Source: JAWVYT01 sp046483065 (GTDB taxonomy: Bacteria; Gemmatimonadota; Gemmatimonadetes; Longimicrobiales; RSA9). From it: DNA of 45,087 bases. A model generated the notes under the pieces. That model did not search any database and had not been told where the DNA came from. It saw nothing but the letters and a program-made list of their open reading frames with translations. The position numbers and the translations under genes were made by a program. Shown here one piece after another: positions 1 to 7,347 of this stretch. The first letter of the stretch is position 1; each line of letters begins with the position of its first letter. The stretch is taken from contig JAWODW010000029.1 of NCBI GenBank assembly GCA_046483065.1, forward strand, positions 1 to 45,087, written 5' to 3'.

Positions 1-315
1 GCCAACCTGCTGCTCCAGCAGATCATCGACACCCCCGAGGTGCGCTACATCATCTGTCCCAACCAGTACGTGGGGGCGTGGAAAATGGGTTTCATGCCCC
101 AGTGGATTGTGTGGGAGTACCTGGCCCGCCGGGGCGGCGCCTGGTTCACGCCCGGACAGCTCCTGCCCGCTCGATGCCCCCTGCTCGGTTATGCCCTCGA
201 CACTATCATGGTCGAGGGACAGACCATCGAGCACTGGTTCCTTCAGGTGGAGACCCAGCCCGAGGTGGGCAAGCGTGCCTATGACCAAGGCGCCGAGATC
301 CTCCAGGGATTCTTC
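1..315 (+). CDS. Unidentified partial protein-coding fragment at the contig edge
   Basis: Frame 1 is open from the first base and reads like a genuine globular protein. It is rich in Trp, Tyr, Phe and Met (for example GAWKMGFMPQWIVWEYLARR), with G/C-ending codons and no low-complexity stretch. I do not recognise the family. The frame stays open to 1122, but beyond about 315 it is only the antisense shadow of inositol-phosphate synthase, so the real part probably ends near 315. The opposite strand is also open here, but its translation does not continue the synthase. The two fragments therefore meet tail to tail at one point, which suggests a chimeric join or rearrangement. No start, ribosome binding site or stop can be assigned. 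Confidence 0.35.
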
Positions 316-1035
316 CACCGGCACGCCCTCCGCATCGGCGAGCTCCCGGAGCGCCGGGATGTCGGCGCTCAGGTTCGGCGCACCGTTGGCGTACGGTACA
401 CCCTCCTTCAGCGCCGCCCACGCGTAGATCATGGAGGGCGCGATGGCCCGGTCGTTGGATTCCATGGCCGCCTCGAACGCCGCCAGGTCCCGATGAGCGG
501 GCCCCGCCTCGAGGAACACTTCCGTGGAGCCGCACCAGATCATGACCAGGCGATCGCAGCCGTGCTCGCTCCTGAAGCGCCGGATGTCCTCCCGCAGCTG
601 CTCGCCCAGCTCCCGCTTGCTCGCCGCCTCCTTCACGTTCGGGCCCTCCAGCCGCTTCACGTAGCTGGGGTCGAAGACCGCCGGCATGGGCTTCACCGAC
701 TTCAGGAAGTCGGCGACAGACTCGATGTCCTTCTCCGAGAGGACGGCGGAGGCGGAGGCGCTCTCGTACGCGTCATCGGGGATCGGGTCCCAGGCGCCGA
801 AGACCAGCTGGTCCAAGCCCGCCAGCGGCACGAAGTCCTTCACCAGCGGCGTCCGGTCCTCCGTGCGCTTCCCCAGCCGGATGGTCTGCATCTGGGTCAC
901 CGAGCCGATGGGCTCGGCCAGGCCCCGCCGTACCGACTCGACCCCGGCGATGAACGTGGTGGCCACAGCGCCGAGCCCTGGCAGGAGTACGCCGAGCGTG
1001 CCGTCGGGCGAGCGGGTATCCATGGGGTCGGTCAC
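316..1035 (-). CDS. Inositol-3-phosphate synthase, C-terminally truncated
   Basis: Catalyses the NAD-dependent isomerisation of glucose 6-phosphate to inositol 3-phosphate, the first step to inositol lipids and thiols. The N-terminal Rossmann start GVLLPGLGAVATTFIAG, the segments GSVTQMQTIRLGKR and MIWCGSTEV, and PYANGAPNLS all fit bacterial family members. The match runs to GVPV at 316-327. The essential next block of the family (GKDFKTGQT and the whole C-terminal half) is missing, although the frame stays open to base 1. About 240 of an expected 430 or so residues are present. The start is GTG at 1035 or ATG at 1023. It lies 4 nt after the stop of a CDP-alcohol phosphatidyltransferase, which suggests that inositol phosphate is used for a phospholipid. 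Confidence 0.85.
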
Positions 1036-1039
1036 GTGA

Positions 1040-1684
1040 CTACTCTTTCGCGTCGGTTGGTGCCTCCAGCGGCACGCCGGCGGCGTGCTGGTGGACCCAG
1101 ACGATCCGCTGGATGGCGGTGATGTTGGTGAACACGGCCAGGATCAGGATCGCGCCCTTCAGGACGAGTCCATCCCACGCCAGGCCGAAGAAGAGGGATG
1201 CGGCCCCGATGAGGACCACCCGCTCCGCCCGCTGCATGAGCCCGACGTTGCAGTCGAGCCCCATGGTCTCCGCCTTCGACTTGGTGTAGCTGACCATCAG
1301 CGACCCGCCCATGGCGATCATGATCAGGTAGATCATGCCCACATCGCCCAGCTCGAGCCGGTAGTCGTTGTACAGGCTCAACAGCCCCAGGAAGACTGCG
1401 ATCTCGCCGATCCGGTCCAGCGTGGCGTCATAGAACGCGCCGAACTTGCTGCCCAGATCACTGAGCCGGGCCACCTGCCCGTCGATGATGTCGAAGAAAC
1501 CGCTGAGGAGCACCAGGAAACCCGCCGTGCGGACGTACCGCTGGTCGAACGCGAACGCCGCACCGATGGCGATGGCGAAACCGATGGTGGTCAGCAGGTT
1601 CGGATGCACCCCCCACTTCACCAGCCTGCCGGTGAGCGGGTGCAGGATCCCCTGGAGTCGGCTCCTCAGCGACGCCAGCGGCAT
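1040..1684 (-). CDS. CDP-alcohol phosphatidyltransferase, likely phosphatidylinositol-phosphate synthase type
   Basis: Integral membrane enzyme of 214 residues that transfers a phosphatidyl group from CDP-diacylglycerol to an alcohol. The signature D-x2-D-G-x2-A-R-x8-G-x3-D-x3-D is complete at residues 65-90: D65, D68, G69, A72, R73, G82, D86 and D90. D90 would be the catalytic base. About six hydrophobic segments surround it. The acceptor cannot be read from the motif alone. The adjacent inositol-3-phosphate synthase makes inositol phosphate the best guess, as in known phosphatidylinositol-phosphate and archaetidylinositol-phosphate synthases. The gene follows the ylbF-like gene by 4 nt and precedes the synthase by 4 nt, so the three look co-transcribed with prmC and prfA. 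Phosphatidylglycerophosphate synthase is the main alternative. Confidence 0.85.
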   Translation of the reverse strand: MPLASLRSRLQGILHPLTGRLVKWGVHPNLLTTIGFAIAIGAAFAFDQRYVRTAGFLVLLSGFFDIIDGQVARLSDLGSKFGAFYDATLDRIGEIAVFLGLLSLYNDYRLELGDVGMIYLIMIAMGGSLMVSYTKSKAETMGLDCNVGLMQRAERVVLIGAASLFFGLAWDGLVLKGAILILAVFTNITAIQRIVWVHQHAAGVPLEAPTDAKE

Positions 1685-1688
1685 GGGC

Positions 1689-2051
1689 TCAGGACGGCAT
1701 GATGATACTGGACGCCGCCCCCGCCTCGATCCCCTCGCCGATCTTCTCGTTCACCTGCTTCACGATCTTGTCGAAGTTGGACTGGGCCGCCACCACCGCC
1801 TGGTACCGCGGCCCGGACTGGAGCTCGCTCATCAGCTCCTGGTACTCCTTCTGGTCCTCCTCCGACGGCTGCTCACCCTGCTGCATCAGCCCCTGGAACT
1901 CCTGCTCCAGCTCCGAGAGGCGGTTCACCATCTCCACCGTCTCCCGATCCTCGTTCAGCCGCTCCCGCGCCTTCTGCAGCTCCTTGTACTCCTTGGTCTG
2001 ACCGATGAGCCGGCCCACTTCCTTTGCCTTTTCCAGCATCCCTTCACTCAT
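1689..2051 (-). CDS. YlbF/YmcA family protein
   Basis: A 120-residue, mostly helical, charged protein with the heptad-like pattern of the YlbF/YmcA (Com_YlbF) family. In Bacillus, family members act with YaaT in a complex that modulates RNase Y and RNA maturation. What this one does outside Firmicutes is unknown. There is no signal peptide or membrane segment. The C-terminus ends in a short hydrophobic stretch, AASSIIMPS. ATG at 2051 is preceded by GGAG with a 5-nt spacer, which supports the start. It lies 23 nt after prmC and 4 nt before the phosphatidyltransferase, within the prfA-prmC group. Confidence 0.7.
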   Translation of the reverse strand: MSEGMLEKAKEVGRLIGQTKEYKELQKARERLNEDRETVEMVNRLSELEQEFQGLMQQGEQPSEEDQKEYQELMSELQSGPRYQAVVAAQSNFDKIVKQVNEKIGEGIEAGAASSIIMPS

Positions 2052-2074
2052 GACACTCCGTTGGTCTCAATTCG

Positions 2075-2971
2075 TTAGTCGTGGACCGCCAGTACGATCC
2101 GCTCTCGGCCCGTCAGGTCCGTGGCGACCCGGGCCGCCGTGAATCCGGCGTCCCGACACAGTGCCGCCACCTCTTCCGCCTGTCCGAGCCCAGTCTCCAC
2201 TGCAAGGAGCCCGCCTGTGGCGAGGTGCGCCGGCGCACCGGCCACGAACTCGCGCACCAGGCCGAGCCCGTCCGGGCCCGCGAACAGCGCCTCTTCCGGC
2301 TCGTGATCGCGGATCTCCGGGGCCAGCTGCTCCCGCTCTCCATCCGCCACGTACGGCGGATTGGCAACAATAACCCGAAACGTCTCCCCGTCGCCAATCG
2401 GCTCCCACAAGGGGCCGACCCGGAGGTCCACCCGGTCGGTCAGCCCGTGGGTCGCGGCGTTGGCCGCCGCCACTTCCAGCGCGGCCTCCGAGACGTCCGT
2501 GGCCACACCCGCCTCGAACGGTCCCTCGTGCAGCAGGCTCAGCACGATGGCGCCGGACCCCGTGCCCAGGTCGAGCACCCGCCCGGCGCCATCTCCGTCC
2601 TCTCGGCCGGCCCCGCCCGCCTCCTCGGCCCACCGGAGCACCTCGCCCACCAGCACCTCCGTCTCCGGCCGCGGGATGAGCACGCGACGGTCCACCGCCA
2701 GCGTCAGATCCCGGAACTCGACCTCGCCGGTGATGTACTGGAGCGGCTCCCGCTCCGCGCGCCGGCGCAGGGCGTGCCGGTAGGCGTCCACCTCGGCGGG
2801 CTCCAGCGGTCGCTCGAACTGCAGGTAGAGGTCCAGCCGGCGGATCCCCAGCACGTGGGCCAGGAGCAGCTCGGCCTCCAGGCGGGCCTCCTCGATCCCC
2901 TTCTCCGCCAGGTGCTCGGCGGCCAGCCGGGTCAGCTCCAGGGGGCGGGGCGGCGAGGTCGGCGAGGTCAC
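2075..2971 (-). CDS. prmC: Peptide chain release factor N5-glutamine methyltransferase PrmC
   Basis: Methylates the glutamine of the GGQ motif in release factors using S-adenosylmethionine, which raises termination efficiency. The protein has 298 residues, the usual length. An N-terminal helical domain (about 1-95) precedes a class I methyltransferase fold with the SAM loop DLGTGSGAI at 134-142 and the catalytic NPPY at 204-207. The PETE segment around residue 102 is also conserved. Translation starts at GTG 2971, overlapping the prfA stop as GTGA. This couples the enzyme to its substrate PrfA, and prfA-prmC adjacency is the classic arrangement. Confidence 0.96.
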   Translation of the reverse strand: MTSPTSPPRPLELTRLAAEHLAEKGIEEARLEAELLLAHVLGIRRLDLYLQFERPLEPAEVDAYRHALRRRAEREPLQYITGEVEFRDLTLAVDRRVLIPRPETEVLVGEVLRWAEEAGGAGREDGDGAGRVLDLGTGSGAIVLSLLHEGPFEAGVATDVSEAALEVAAANAATHGLTDRVDLRVGPLWEPIGDGETFRVIVANPPYVADGEREQLAPEIRDHEPEEALFAGPDGLGLVREFVAGAPAHLATGGLLAVETGLGQAEEVAALCRDAGFTAARVATDLTGRERIVLAVHD

Positions 2972-4047
2972 GCCACGGCGCCCTCGGCCAGCCGCTCCTC
3001 TTCCCGGGCCAGCTTCAGGGCGTCCACCAGCTCGTCCAGGTCGCCATCGATCACGTCATCGAGCTTGTACAGCGTGAGGTTGATGCGGTGGTCCGTGACC
3101 CGCCCCTGGGGGAAGTTGTACGTGCGGATCTTCGCCGACCGGTCGCCCGTCCCCACCTGCATCTTCCGCTCCCGGGCACGCTCCGCCTCCTGGTCCGCGA
3201 TCTTCTTGTCCAGGAGCCGGCTCCGGAGCACCTTCAGCGCCTTCGCCTTGTTCTTGTGCTGACTCTTCTCGTCCTGGCAGCTGACCACCACCCCCGTGGG
3301 CACGTGGGTGATCCGGACCGCGGAATCCGTGGTGTTCACGCTCTGCCCACCGGGGCCCGAGCTGCGGAACACGTCGATCCGCAGATCCTCGTCCTTCAGG
3401 TCGATATCCACATCTTCGGCCTCCGGCAGCACCGCCACGGTGGCCGCCGACGTATGGATCCGACCCTGGCTCTCCGTCTCCGGGACCCGCTGCACCCGGT
3501 GCACCCCCGACTCGCTCCGCAGGTCGCCGTACGCGTTCTTCCCCCGGACGATGAAGCTGGCCTCGCGGTAGCCGCCCATCTCGCCCTCGCTCACGTCCAC
3601 CGTCTCCGTCTTCCAGCCTCGCTTCTCGGCGTACCGCAGGTACATCCGGACCAGGTCACCGGCGAAGAGCGCCGCCTCGTCGCCCCCCGTGCCCGCCCGC
3701 ACCTCCACCACAGCCGCCCGGTCTGCCAGCGGATCCTTCGGGGTCAGCAGGCGACGACCCCGCTCCAGCAGCCTCGCTTCCTCCGCCTCCAGCGACGCCA
3801 CCTCCGACGCCGCCAGCTCCGCCATCTCCCGGTCCTCCGAATGCTCCACCAGCCCCCGCGCGTCCGCCAGCTCCCGCTGCACACGCTCCAGCTCCTCGTA
3901 CACCTCCGCCACCGGCGCAAGCTCCGAGTGCTCCTGCGCCACCTTCCGGAGTCGGTCCGGGTCGTTCAACACCTCCTGCTCCGCCAGCTGACGGTTCAGC
4001 TCCCGGTGCCGCTCGACCGCGTGTTCCAGCTTCGTTTCCAGTGACAT
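2968..4047 (-). CDS. prfA: Peptide chain release factor 1
   Basis: Recognises UAA and UAG stop codons in the ribosomal A site and triggers peptide release. The protein has 359 residues, standard for RF1. The N-terminal coiled domain is followed by the decoding domain with the PxT anticodon-like tripeptide P189-E190-T191 (RF1 type rather than the SPF of RF2). The catalytic GGQ is at 233-235 within SGPGGQSVN. It is followed by prmC with a GTGA overlap, and that enzyme would methylate Gln235. The start ATG is 12 nt below an intrinsic-terminator-like hairpin that separates it from rpmE. The gene may therefore depend on read-through or on a promoter I could not identify. Confidence 0.97.
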   Translation of the reverse strand: MSLETKLEHAVERHRELNRQLAEQEVLNDPDRLRKVAQEHSELAPVAEVYEELERVQRELADARGLVEHSEDREMAELAASEVASLEAEEARLLERGRRLLTPKDPLADRAAVVEVRAGTGGDEAALFAGDLVRMYLRYAEKRGWKTETVDVSEGEMGGYREASFIVRGKNAYGDLRSESGVHRVQRVPETESQGRIHTSAATVAVLPEAEDVDIDLKDEDLRIDVFRSSGPGGQSVNTTDSAVRITHVPTGVVVSCQDEKSQHKNKAKALKVLRSRLLDKKIADQEAERARERKMQVGTGDRSAKIRTYNFPQGRVTDHRINLTLYKLDDVIDGDLDELVDALKLAREEERLAEGAVA

Positions 4048-4058
4048 GGCCCCATGTG

Positions 4059-4084
4059 AAAAGAGCCGGGGAAGCCCCGGCTCT
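4059..4084 (-). terminator. Intrinsic terminator or attenuator between rpmE and prfA
   Basis: A perfect 10-bp GC-rich stem pairs 4062-4071 with 4075-4084 (AGAGCCGGGG with CCCCGGCTCT) around a 3-nt loop. On the minus strand it is followed by a short T run (TCTTTTC). It lies after the rpmE stop at 4124 and just before the prfA start. It could terminate the rpmE transcript or partly attenuate transcription of the prfA operon. The short T run makes complete termination uncertain. Confidence 0.7.
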
Positions 4085-4123
4085 GGATCCTGCAGGTTCC
4101 TCCCGAACGACGAGCTTACGAGC

Positions 4124-4678
4124 TCAGGACTCCTTCTCCTCCTCGTCCTCGTCCGCCGCGGCGTCCTCTTCTTCCGCCTCCGCCGAGGCCTCCACCTCTT
4201 CCCCCGCCTCGGCCTCCACCTCTTCCTCCGCCTCGGCCTCGACCTCTTCCTCCGCCTCGGCCGCCGGCTCCACCTCTTCTTCGACCTCGACCGCGACCTC
4301 GGCTTCCGCCTCGACCTCTTCCTCGACCTCTTCCTCGACCTCTTCCTCGACCTCTTCCGCTTCGGTCTCTTCCACGACCTCGTCCAGCGCGGCCTCCATC
4401 TCCTCCGTGGGAGCCTCCGCTTCGGCCTCAGCCTCCACGGCCGCTTCGGCTTCCTCGCCGGCGCTCTCGGCCGCCGTCTTCTTACCGCCCCACTTGCGGC
4501 GGAACCGCTCGACCCGACCGGCCGTGTCCATCAGCCGCTGCTTGCCCGTGAAGAACGGGTGGCAGACGCTGCACACGTCCAGGTGGATGTCGTCCTGCGT
4601 GCTCCGGGTCTTGAACGTGTTGCCACACGCGCAATGGACCGTGGCGAGCTCGTATTCGGGATGGATTTCCGGCTTCAT
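4124..4678 (-). CDS. rpmE: Ribosomal protein L31 with a long acidic C-terminal tail
   Basis: Residues 1 to about 68 are a normal zinc-binding L31. They include MKPEIHPEY, cysteines C16, C18, C36 and C39, and the end FTGKQRLMDTAGRVERFRRK, which sits at the central protuberance bridging the subunits. After this comes about 115 residues made almost only of Glu and Ala with some Val and Asp, ending DEDEEEKES. Ordinary L31 proteins have 65-90 residues, so the tail more than doubles the protein. The DNA of the tail is a degenerate run of GAG/GCC-type codons without an exact period. ATG 4678 has AGGA upstream and a good promoter at 4718-4746. The tail could be expanded repeat DNA or a functional acidic arm; nothing in the sequence decides this. 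Confidence 0.93.
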   Translation of the reverse strand: MKPEIHPEYELATVHCACGNTFKTRSTQDDIHLDVCSVCHPFFTGKQRLMDTAGRVERFRRKWGGKKTAAESAGEEAEAAVEAEAEAEAPTEEMEAALDEVVEETEAEEVEEEVEEEVEEEVEAEAEVAVEVEEEVEPAAEAEEEVEAEAEEEVEAEAGEEVEASAEAEEEDAAADEDEEEKES

Positions 4679-4717
4679 GGTCGTTCCTGTACGTGTTCAA
4701 TTTCGCGCCAGCCTGTA

Positions 4718-4746
4718 AGTATATGCCTGGTCACGGAATCCATCAA
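4718..4746 (-). promoter_or_regulatory. Sigma-70-type promoter of rpmE
   Basis: On the minus strand TTGATG (4741-4746) and TATACT (4718-4723) are separated by exactly 17 bp. Transcription would begin near 4711, leaving a leader of about 33 nt with an AGGA ribosome binding site before the rpmE ATG at 4678. The match is inferred from consensus only. Confidence 0.65.
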
Positions 4747-4786
4747 GGCCCCGTGGCCATGGGAGCGCGTGCTTCGGCGTGCGGCG

Positions 4787-6343
4787 TCAAGCCGGCCGCC
4801 GGCCCCGGAACCGGGCCGCTCCCACGGCTCCCACCGCCAGCAGTACCACGATGGTGGTGACCCAGTCTCCCCAGCGGGTGAAGAGGGTGATCTCGTCGGT
4901 GGTGTAGACGGTGTCGGAGCGGACATCGGGCTCGAAGAGGGCCGTGCGCTGGTAGGTCCGGCCCAGGGGATCGACGAACATGGAGATCCCCGTATTGGCG
5001 GATCGGGCCACGCCCATGCGGTTCTCGATGGCGCGCATGACCATGTGGGCCGGGTGCTGCCAGAGTGCGTTGGTCCGGGCCCACCATTCTTCACGGCCGT
5101 ACCAGGCGTCGTTGGTGAGGTTGACAACGAAGTCTGCGCCGTTCCTGCGGTAGTCGGCCGACAGCTCGGCGAAGATGGACTCGTAGCAGATGAGCGCGCC
5201 GAAGGCGCTGCCGTTGTCGGCGCGGAAGACCTGGTCGACCTGGCCGTGCCCGAGTCCGCCGAAGTACTGGAAGTCGATGAACCCCATGAGCCATTCGGGA
5301 TCGATGAAGGGGACGCGCTCCACGAACGGCACGAGGCGGCGCTTGTCGTAGCGCGGCTGGCGGACCTCGGTGGAATCGACCACGAAGGCCGAGTTGAACA
5401 CCACGCGTCGCTGGCCCCGCTCCACGCCGTAGGTCCCCACCAGGATCGGGGCCCCTGCCTTCCGGCTCAGGTTCCGGGTCAGGCTGATGATGGAGCCGCT
5501 GGCGGCGAAGTCGGTGGGCAGCGCCACCTCCGGCCACACCACCAGGTCGAGCTCCTCGCCGGCCGTCTCCGCCGTCAGGCGCGTGACGGCCGAGAGCGAC
5601 GTGTCGAGGGCGATGGACCGGTCCATCTTCAGGTCCTCGGGGATGTTCGGCTGCACCACGGCCACCCGCGCGGCGGGTCGCATCTCGAGGGTGTTGTAGC
5701 GCACGATCCCGTACGCGGCGGGAACGACGAGGAGCACCGCCAGCCACGCCGCGAGCCCCCGCACGGGCCGGCCGCGGCGGTAGCGCAGGAAGATCATGGC
5801 CAGGAGTCCGTTGGCGGCGGCGATCCATACGGTGAGCCCGCGGCTCCCCACCAGGTCGGCGGCGCCGGCCAGTGCGGGGAACGGGGCGAGTGCGGCGCCG
5901 AGGCCGAGCCAGGGGAACGCCAGGTCGCCGAGGTGGGCCTGCGTCCATTCCAGCGTAGGCCAGAAGAGCACGGCCAGCACCACCATCGGCAGTTGGAGCC
6001 GCTCCCGGGTGTAGTGCACCGCCCAGGCGAACGCGCCGGTGAAGAGGGCCAGCACCGCCACGATGCTGAGGTACGCCGGGATCGCGAGCCACGAATAGTA
6101 GATCAGCGCCACGGCGAACCAGTAGAGCTGGATCCCGAAGTAGACGGCGCCGGTCAGGAGCCCGGCCCGGGTGGCGCTCCAGCGGCCCTCCACGCCCGGC
6201 GGGCGGTCGGCGATGAAGACCAGGAGCGGGGCCAGTCCGATGAAGGCGGGCAGCAGGAGCTCCACGGGCGGGTAGGCCAGGGCGAGGATGAACCCGGAAA
6301 GGAGTGGGAGCGCCCGCTCGCCCGGCGGGGGGATCAGCTTCAC
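4787..6343 (-). CDS. lnt: Apolipoprotein N-acyltransferase
   Basis: Adds the third acyl chain to the N-terminal cysteine of lipoproteins at the outer face of the inner membrane, the last maturation step before Lol sorting. The protein has 518 residues with several N-terminal membrane segments (about 10-215), then a nitrilase-type domain. The catalytic triad is visible: E272 in VVWPEVALP, K334 in YDKRRLVPF and C386 in ALICYESIF. These correspond in order and spacing to E267, K335 and C387 of E. coli Lnt. The ATG at 6343 overlaps the preceding stop (ATGA). The same transcript encodes LolA and a SpoIID-like lipoprotein, which are functional partners or clients. Confidence 0.95.
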   Translation of the reverse strand: MKLIPPPGERALPLLSGFILALAYPPVELLLPAFIGLAPLLVFIADRPPGVEGRWSATRAGLLTGAVYFGIQLYWFAVALIYYSWLAIPAYLSIVAVLALFTGAFAWAVHYTRERLQLPMVVLAVLFWPTLEWTQAHLGDLAFPWLGLGAALAPFPALAGAADLVGSRGLTVWIAAANGLLAMIFLRYRRGRPVRGLAAWLAVLLVVPAAYGIVRYNTLEMRPAARVAVVQPNIPEDLKMDRSIALDTSLSAVTRLTAETAGEELDLVVWPEVALPTDFAASGSIISLTRNLSRKAGAPILVGTYGVERGQRRVVFNSAFVVDSTEVRQPRYDKRRLVPFVERVPFIDPEWLMGFIDFQYFGGLGHGQVDQVFRADNGSAFGALICYESIFAELSADYRRNGADFVVNLTNDAWYGREEWWARTNALWQHPAHMVMRAIENRMGVARSANTGISMFVDPLGRTYQRTALFEPDVRSDTVYTTDEITLFTRWGDWVTTIVVLLAVGAVGAARFRGRRPA

Positions 6344-7347
6344 GGCCGCAGCTCCTTCCCCCTGCTATCCGCCTCATAGACCGTCTCCACGATCCGCATG
6401 AGCTCCACCTGCTCGTGGGGCATCCTGACCGGCTCGCCGCTCAGGGCGGCCATGGCGAAGTGGCGCAGCTCCTCGCGATAGGAGAGCGTGTACGCCTTCT
6501 CCGGGTCGGTGGTGACGTGGGGCGTGACATCGAGGGTCCCGTGCTCGCCCTCCTTGTACACGGAGAGGGGGTGCGTCGAGGCGGAGCCGGCGGTGCCGAA
6601 GACCCGTACGTGGTGGCGGTCGCGGTCGCCGTGGAGGGTCCAGGACACCTGGATCGACAGCGTGGCCCCGTCCTCGAGCCCCAGGAGCACCGACGCCGCG
6701 TCTTCGACCTCCATCCCCTCCCCCGGGTGCAGGTGCGCGCTGACCCGCTCCACCGCGGGGTAGTCCAGCATCCACAGGCACAGGTCCAGCGCCTGGAGCC
6801 CCAGGTCCATGAACGCGCCGCCTCCGGCCGTCTCCTTCCGCTGCCGCCAGGTGGGCCGCTTCAACCGGACCTTCCGCTTGAACCACGTGCCGTGGACGCT
6901 GAAGACGTGGCCCAGCTCGCCGGACTCCACGAAGGCCTTCACGCCCCGGGTGTCCGGCCGGTACCGGTTGTTGTACGCCACCGCCAGCGTCCGGCCGGCG
7001 GATTCCGCGGCCTCGATCACCGCGCGGGCGCCGTCGGCGTCCATGGCCAGCGGCCGCTCGGTGAGTACGTGGAGCCCGGCCTCGAGGGCGGCCATGGCCT
7101 GCCGCTGGTGCAGGTAGCTGGGGGAGCAGATGATGACGGCGTCCACCGCCTCGGCCGCCAGCAGCGCGTCGTCATCATCGAAGACCTGGGGGATCTCCAG
7201 CCGCTTCGCGATGGTGGCGGCCTTGGCGCCGTCGATGTCGCTCACGGCCTGGAGGTCCACGTTCGGCAGCGCCTTCAGCAGCGGCAGGTGCACCATCTGA
7301 GCGATGGCGCCGGTGCCCAGCAGTCCCACCCGCAGCGAGCCGTTCAT
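6340..7347 (-). CDS. Gfo/Idh/MocA family protein with replaced catalytic residues
   Basis: A 335-residue protein with an N-terminal Rossmann fold (GTGAIA, residues 11-16, after a beta strand) and the C-terminal alpha/beta domain of Gfo/Idh/MocA oxidoreductases. Most family enzymes carry EKP and GGGxxxDxGxH. Here these read ERP (97-99, Arg for the usual Lys) and GGGAFMDLGLQ (Gln185 for the usual His). NAD(P) binding is likely, but the substrate and even the dehydrogenase activity are unclear. Neighbours are an outer-membrane barrel and lnt, both joined by 4-bp ATGA overlaps, so it is translated with envelope genes. It may act on a sugar nucleotide for the envelope, but no residue proves that. 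Confidence 0.82.
   Translation of the reverse strand: MNGSLRVGLLGTGAIAQMVHLPLLKALPNVDLQAVSDIDGAKAATIAKRLEIPQVFDDDDALLAAEAVDAVIICSPSYLHQRQAMAALEAGLHVLTERPLAMDADGARAVIEAAESAGRTLAVAYNNRYRPDTRGVKAFVESGELGHVFSVHGTWFKRKVRLKRPTWRQRKETAGGGAFMDLGLQALDLCLWMLDYPAVERVSAHLHPGEGMEVEDAASVLLGLEDGATLSIQVSWTLHGDRDRHHVRVFGTAGSASTHPLSVYKEGEHGTLDVTPHVTTDPEKAYTLSYREELRHFAMAALSGEPVRMPHEQVELMRIVETVYEADSRGKELRP

Noticed and set aside
316..1122. Plus-strand open frame continuing from the left edge
   Set aside because: Beyond about 315 it is antisense to well-conserved inositol-3-phosphate synthase and loses protein-like composition.
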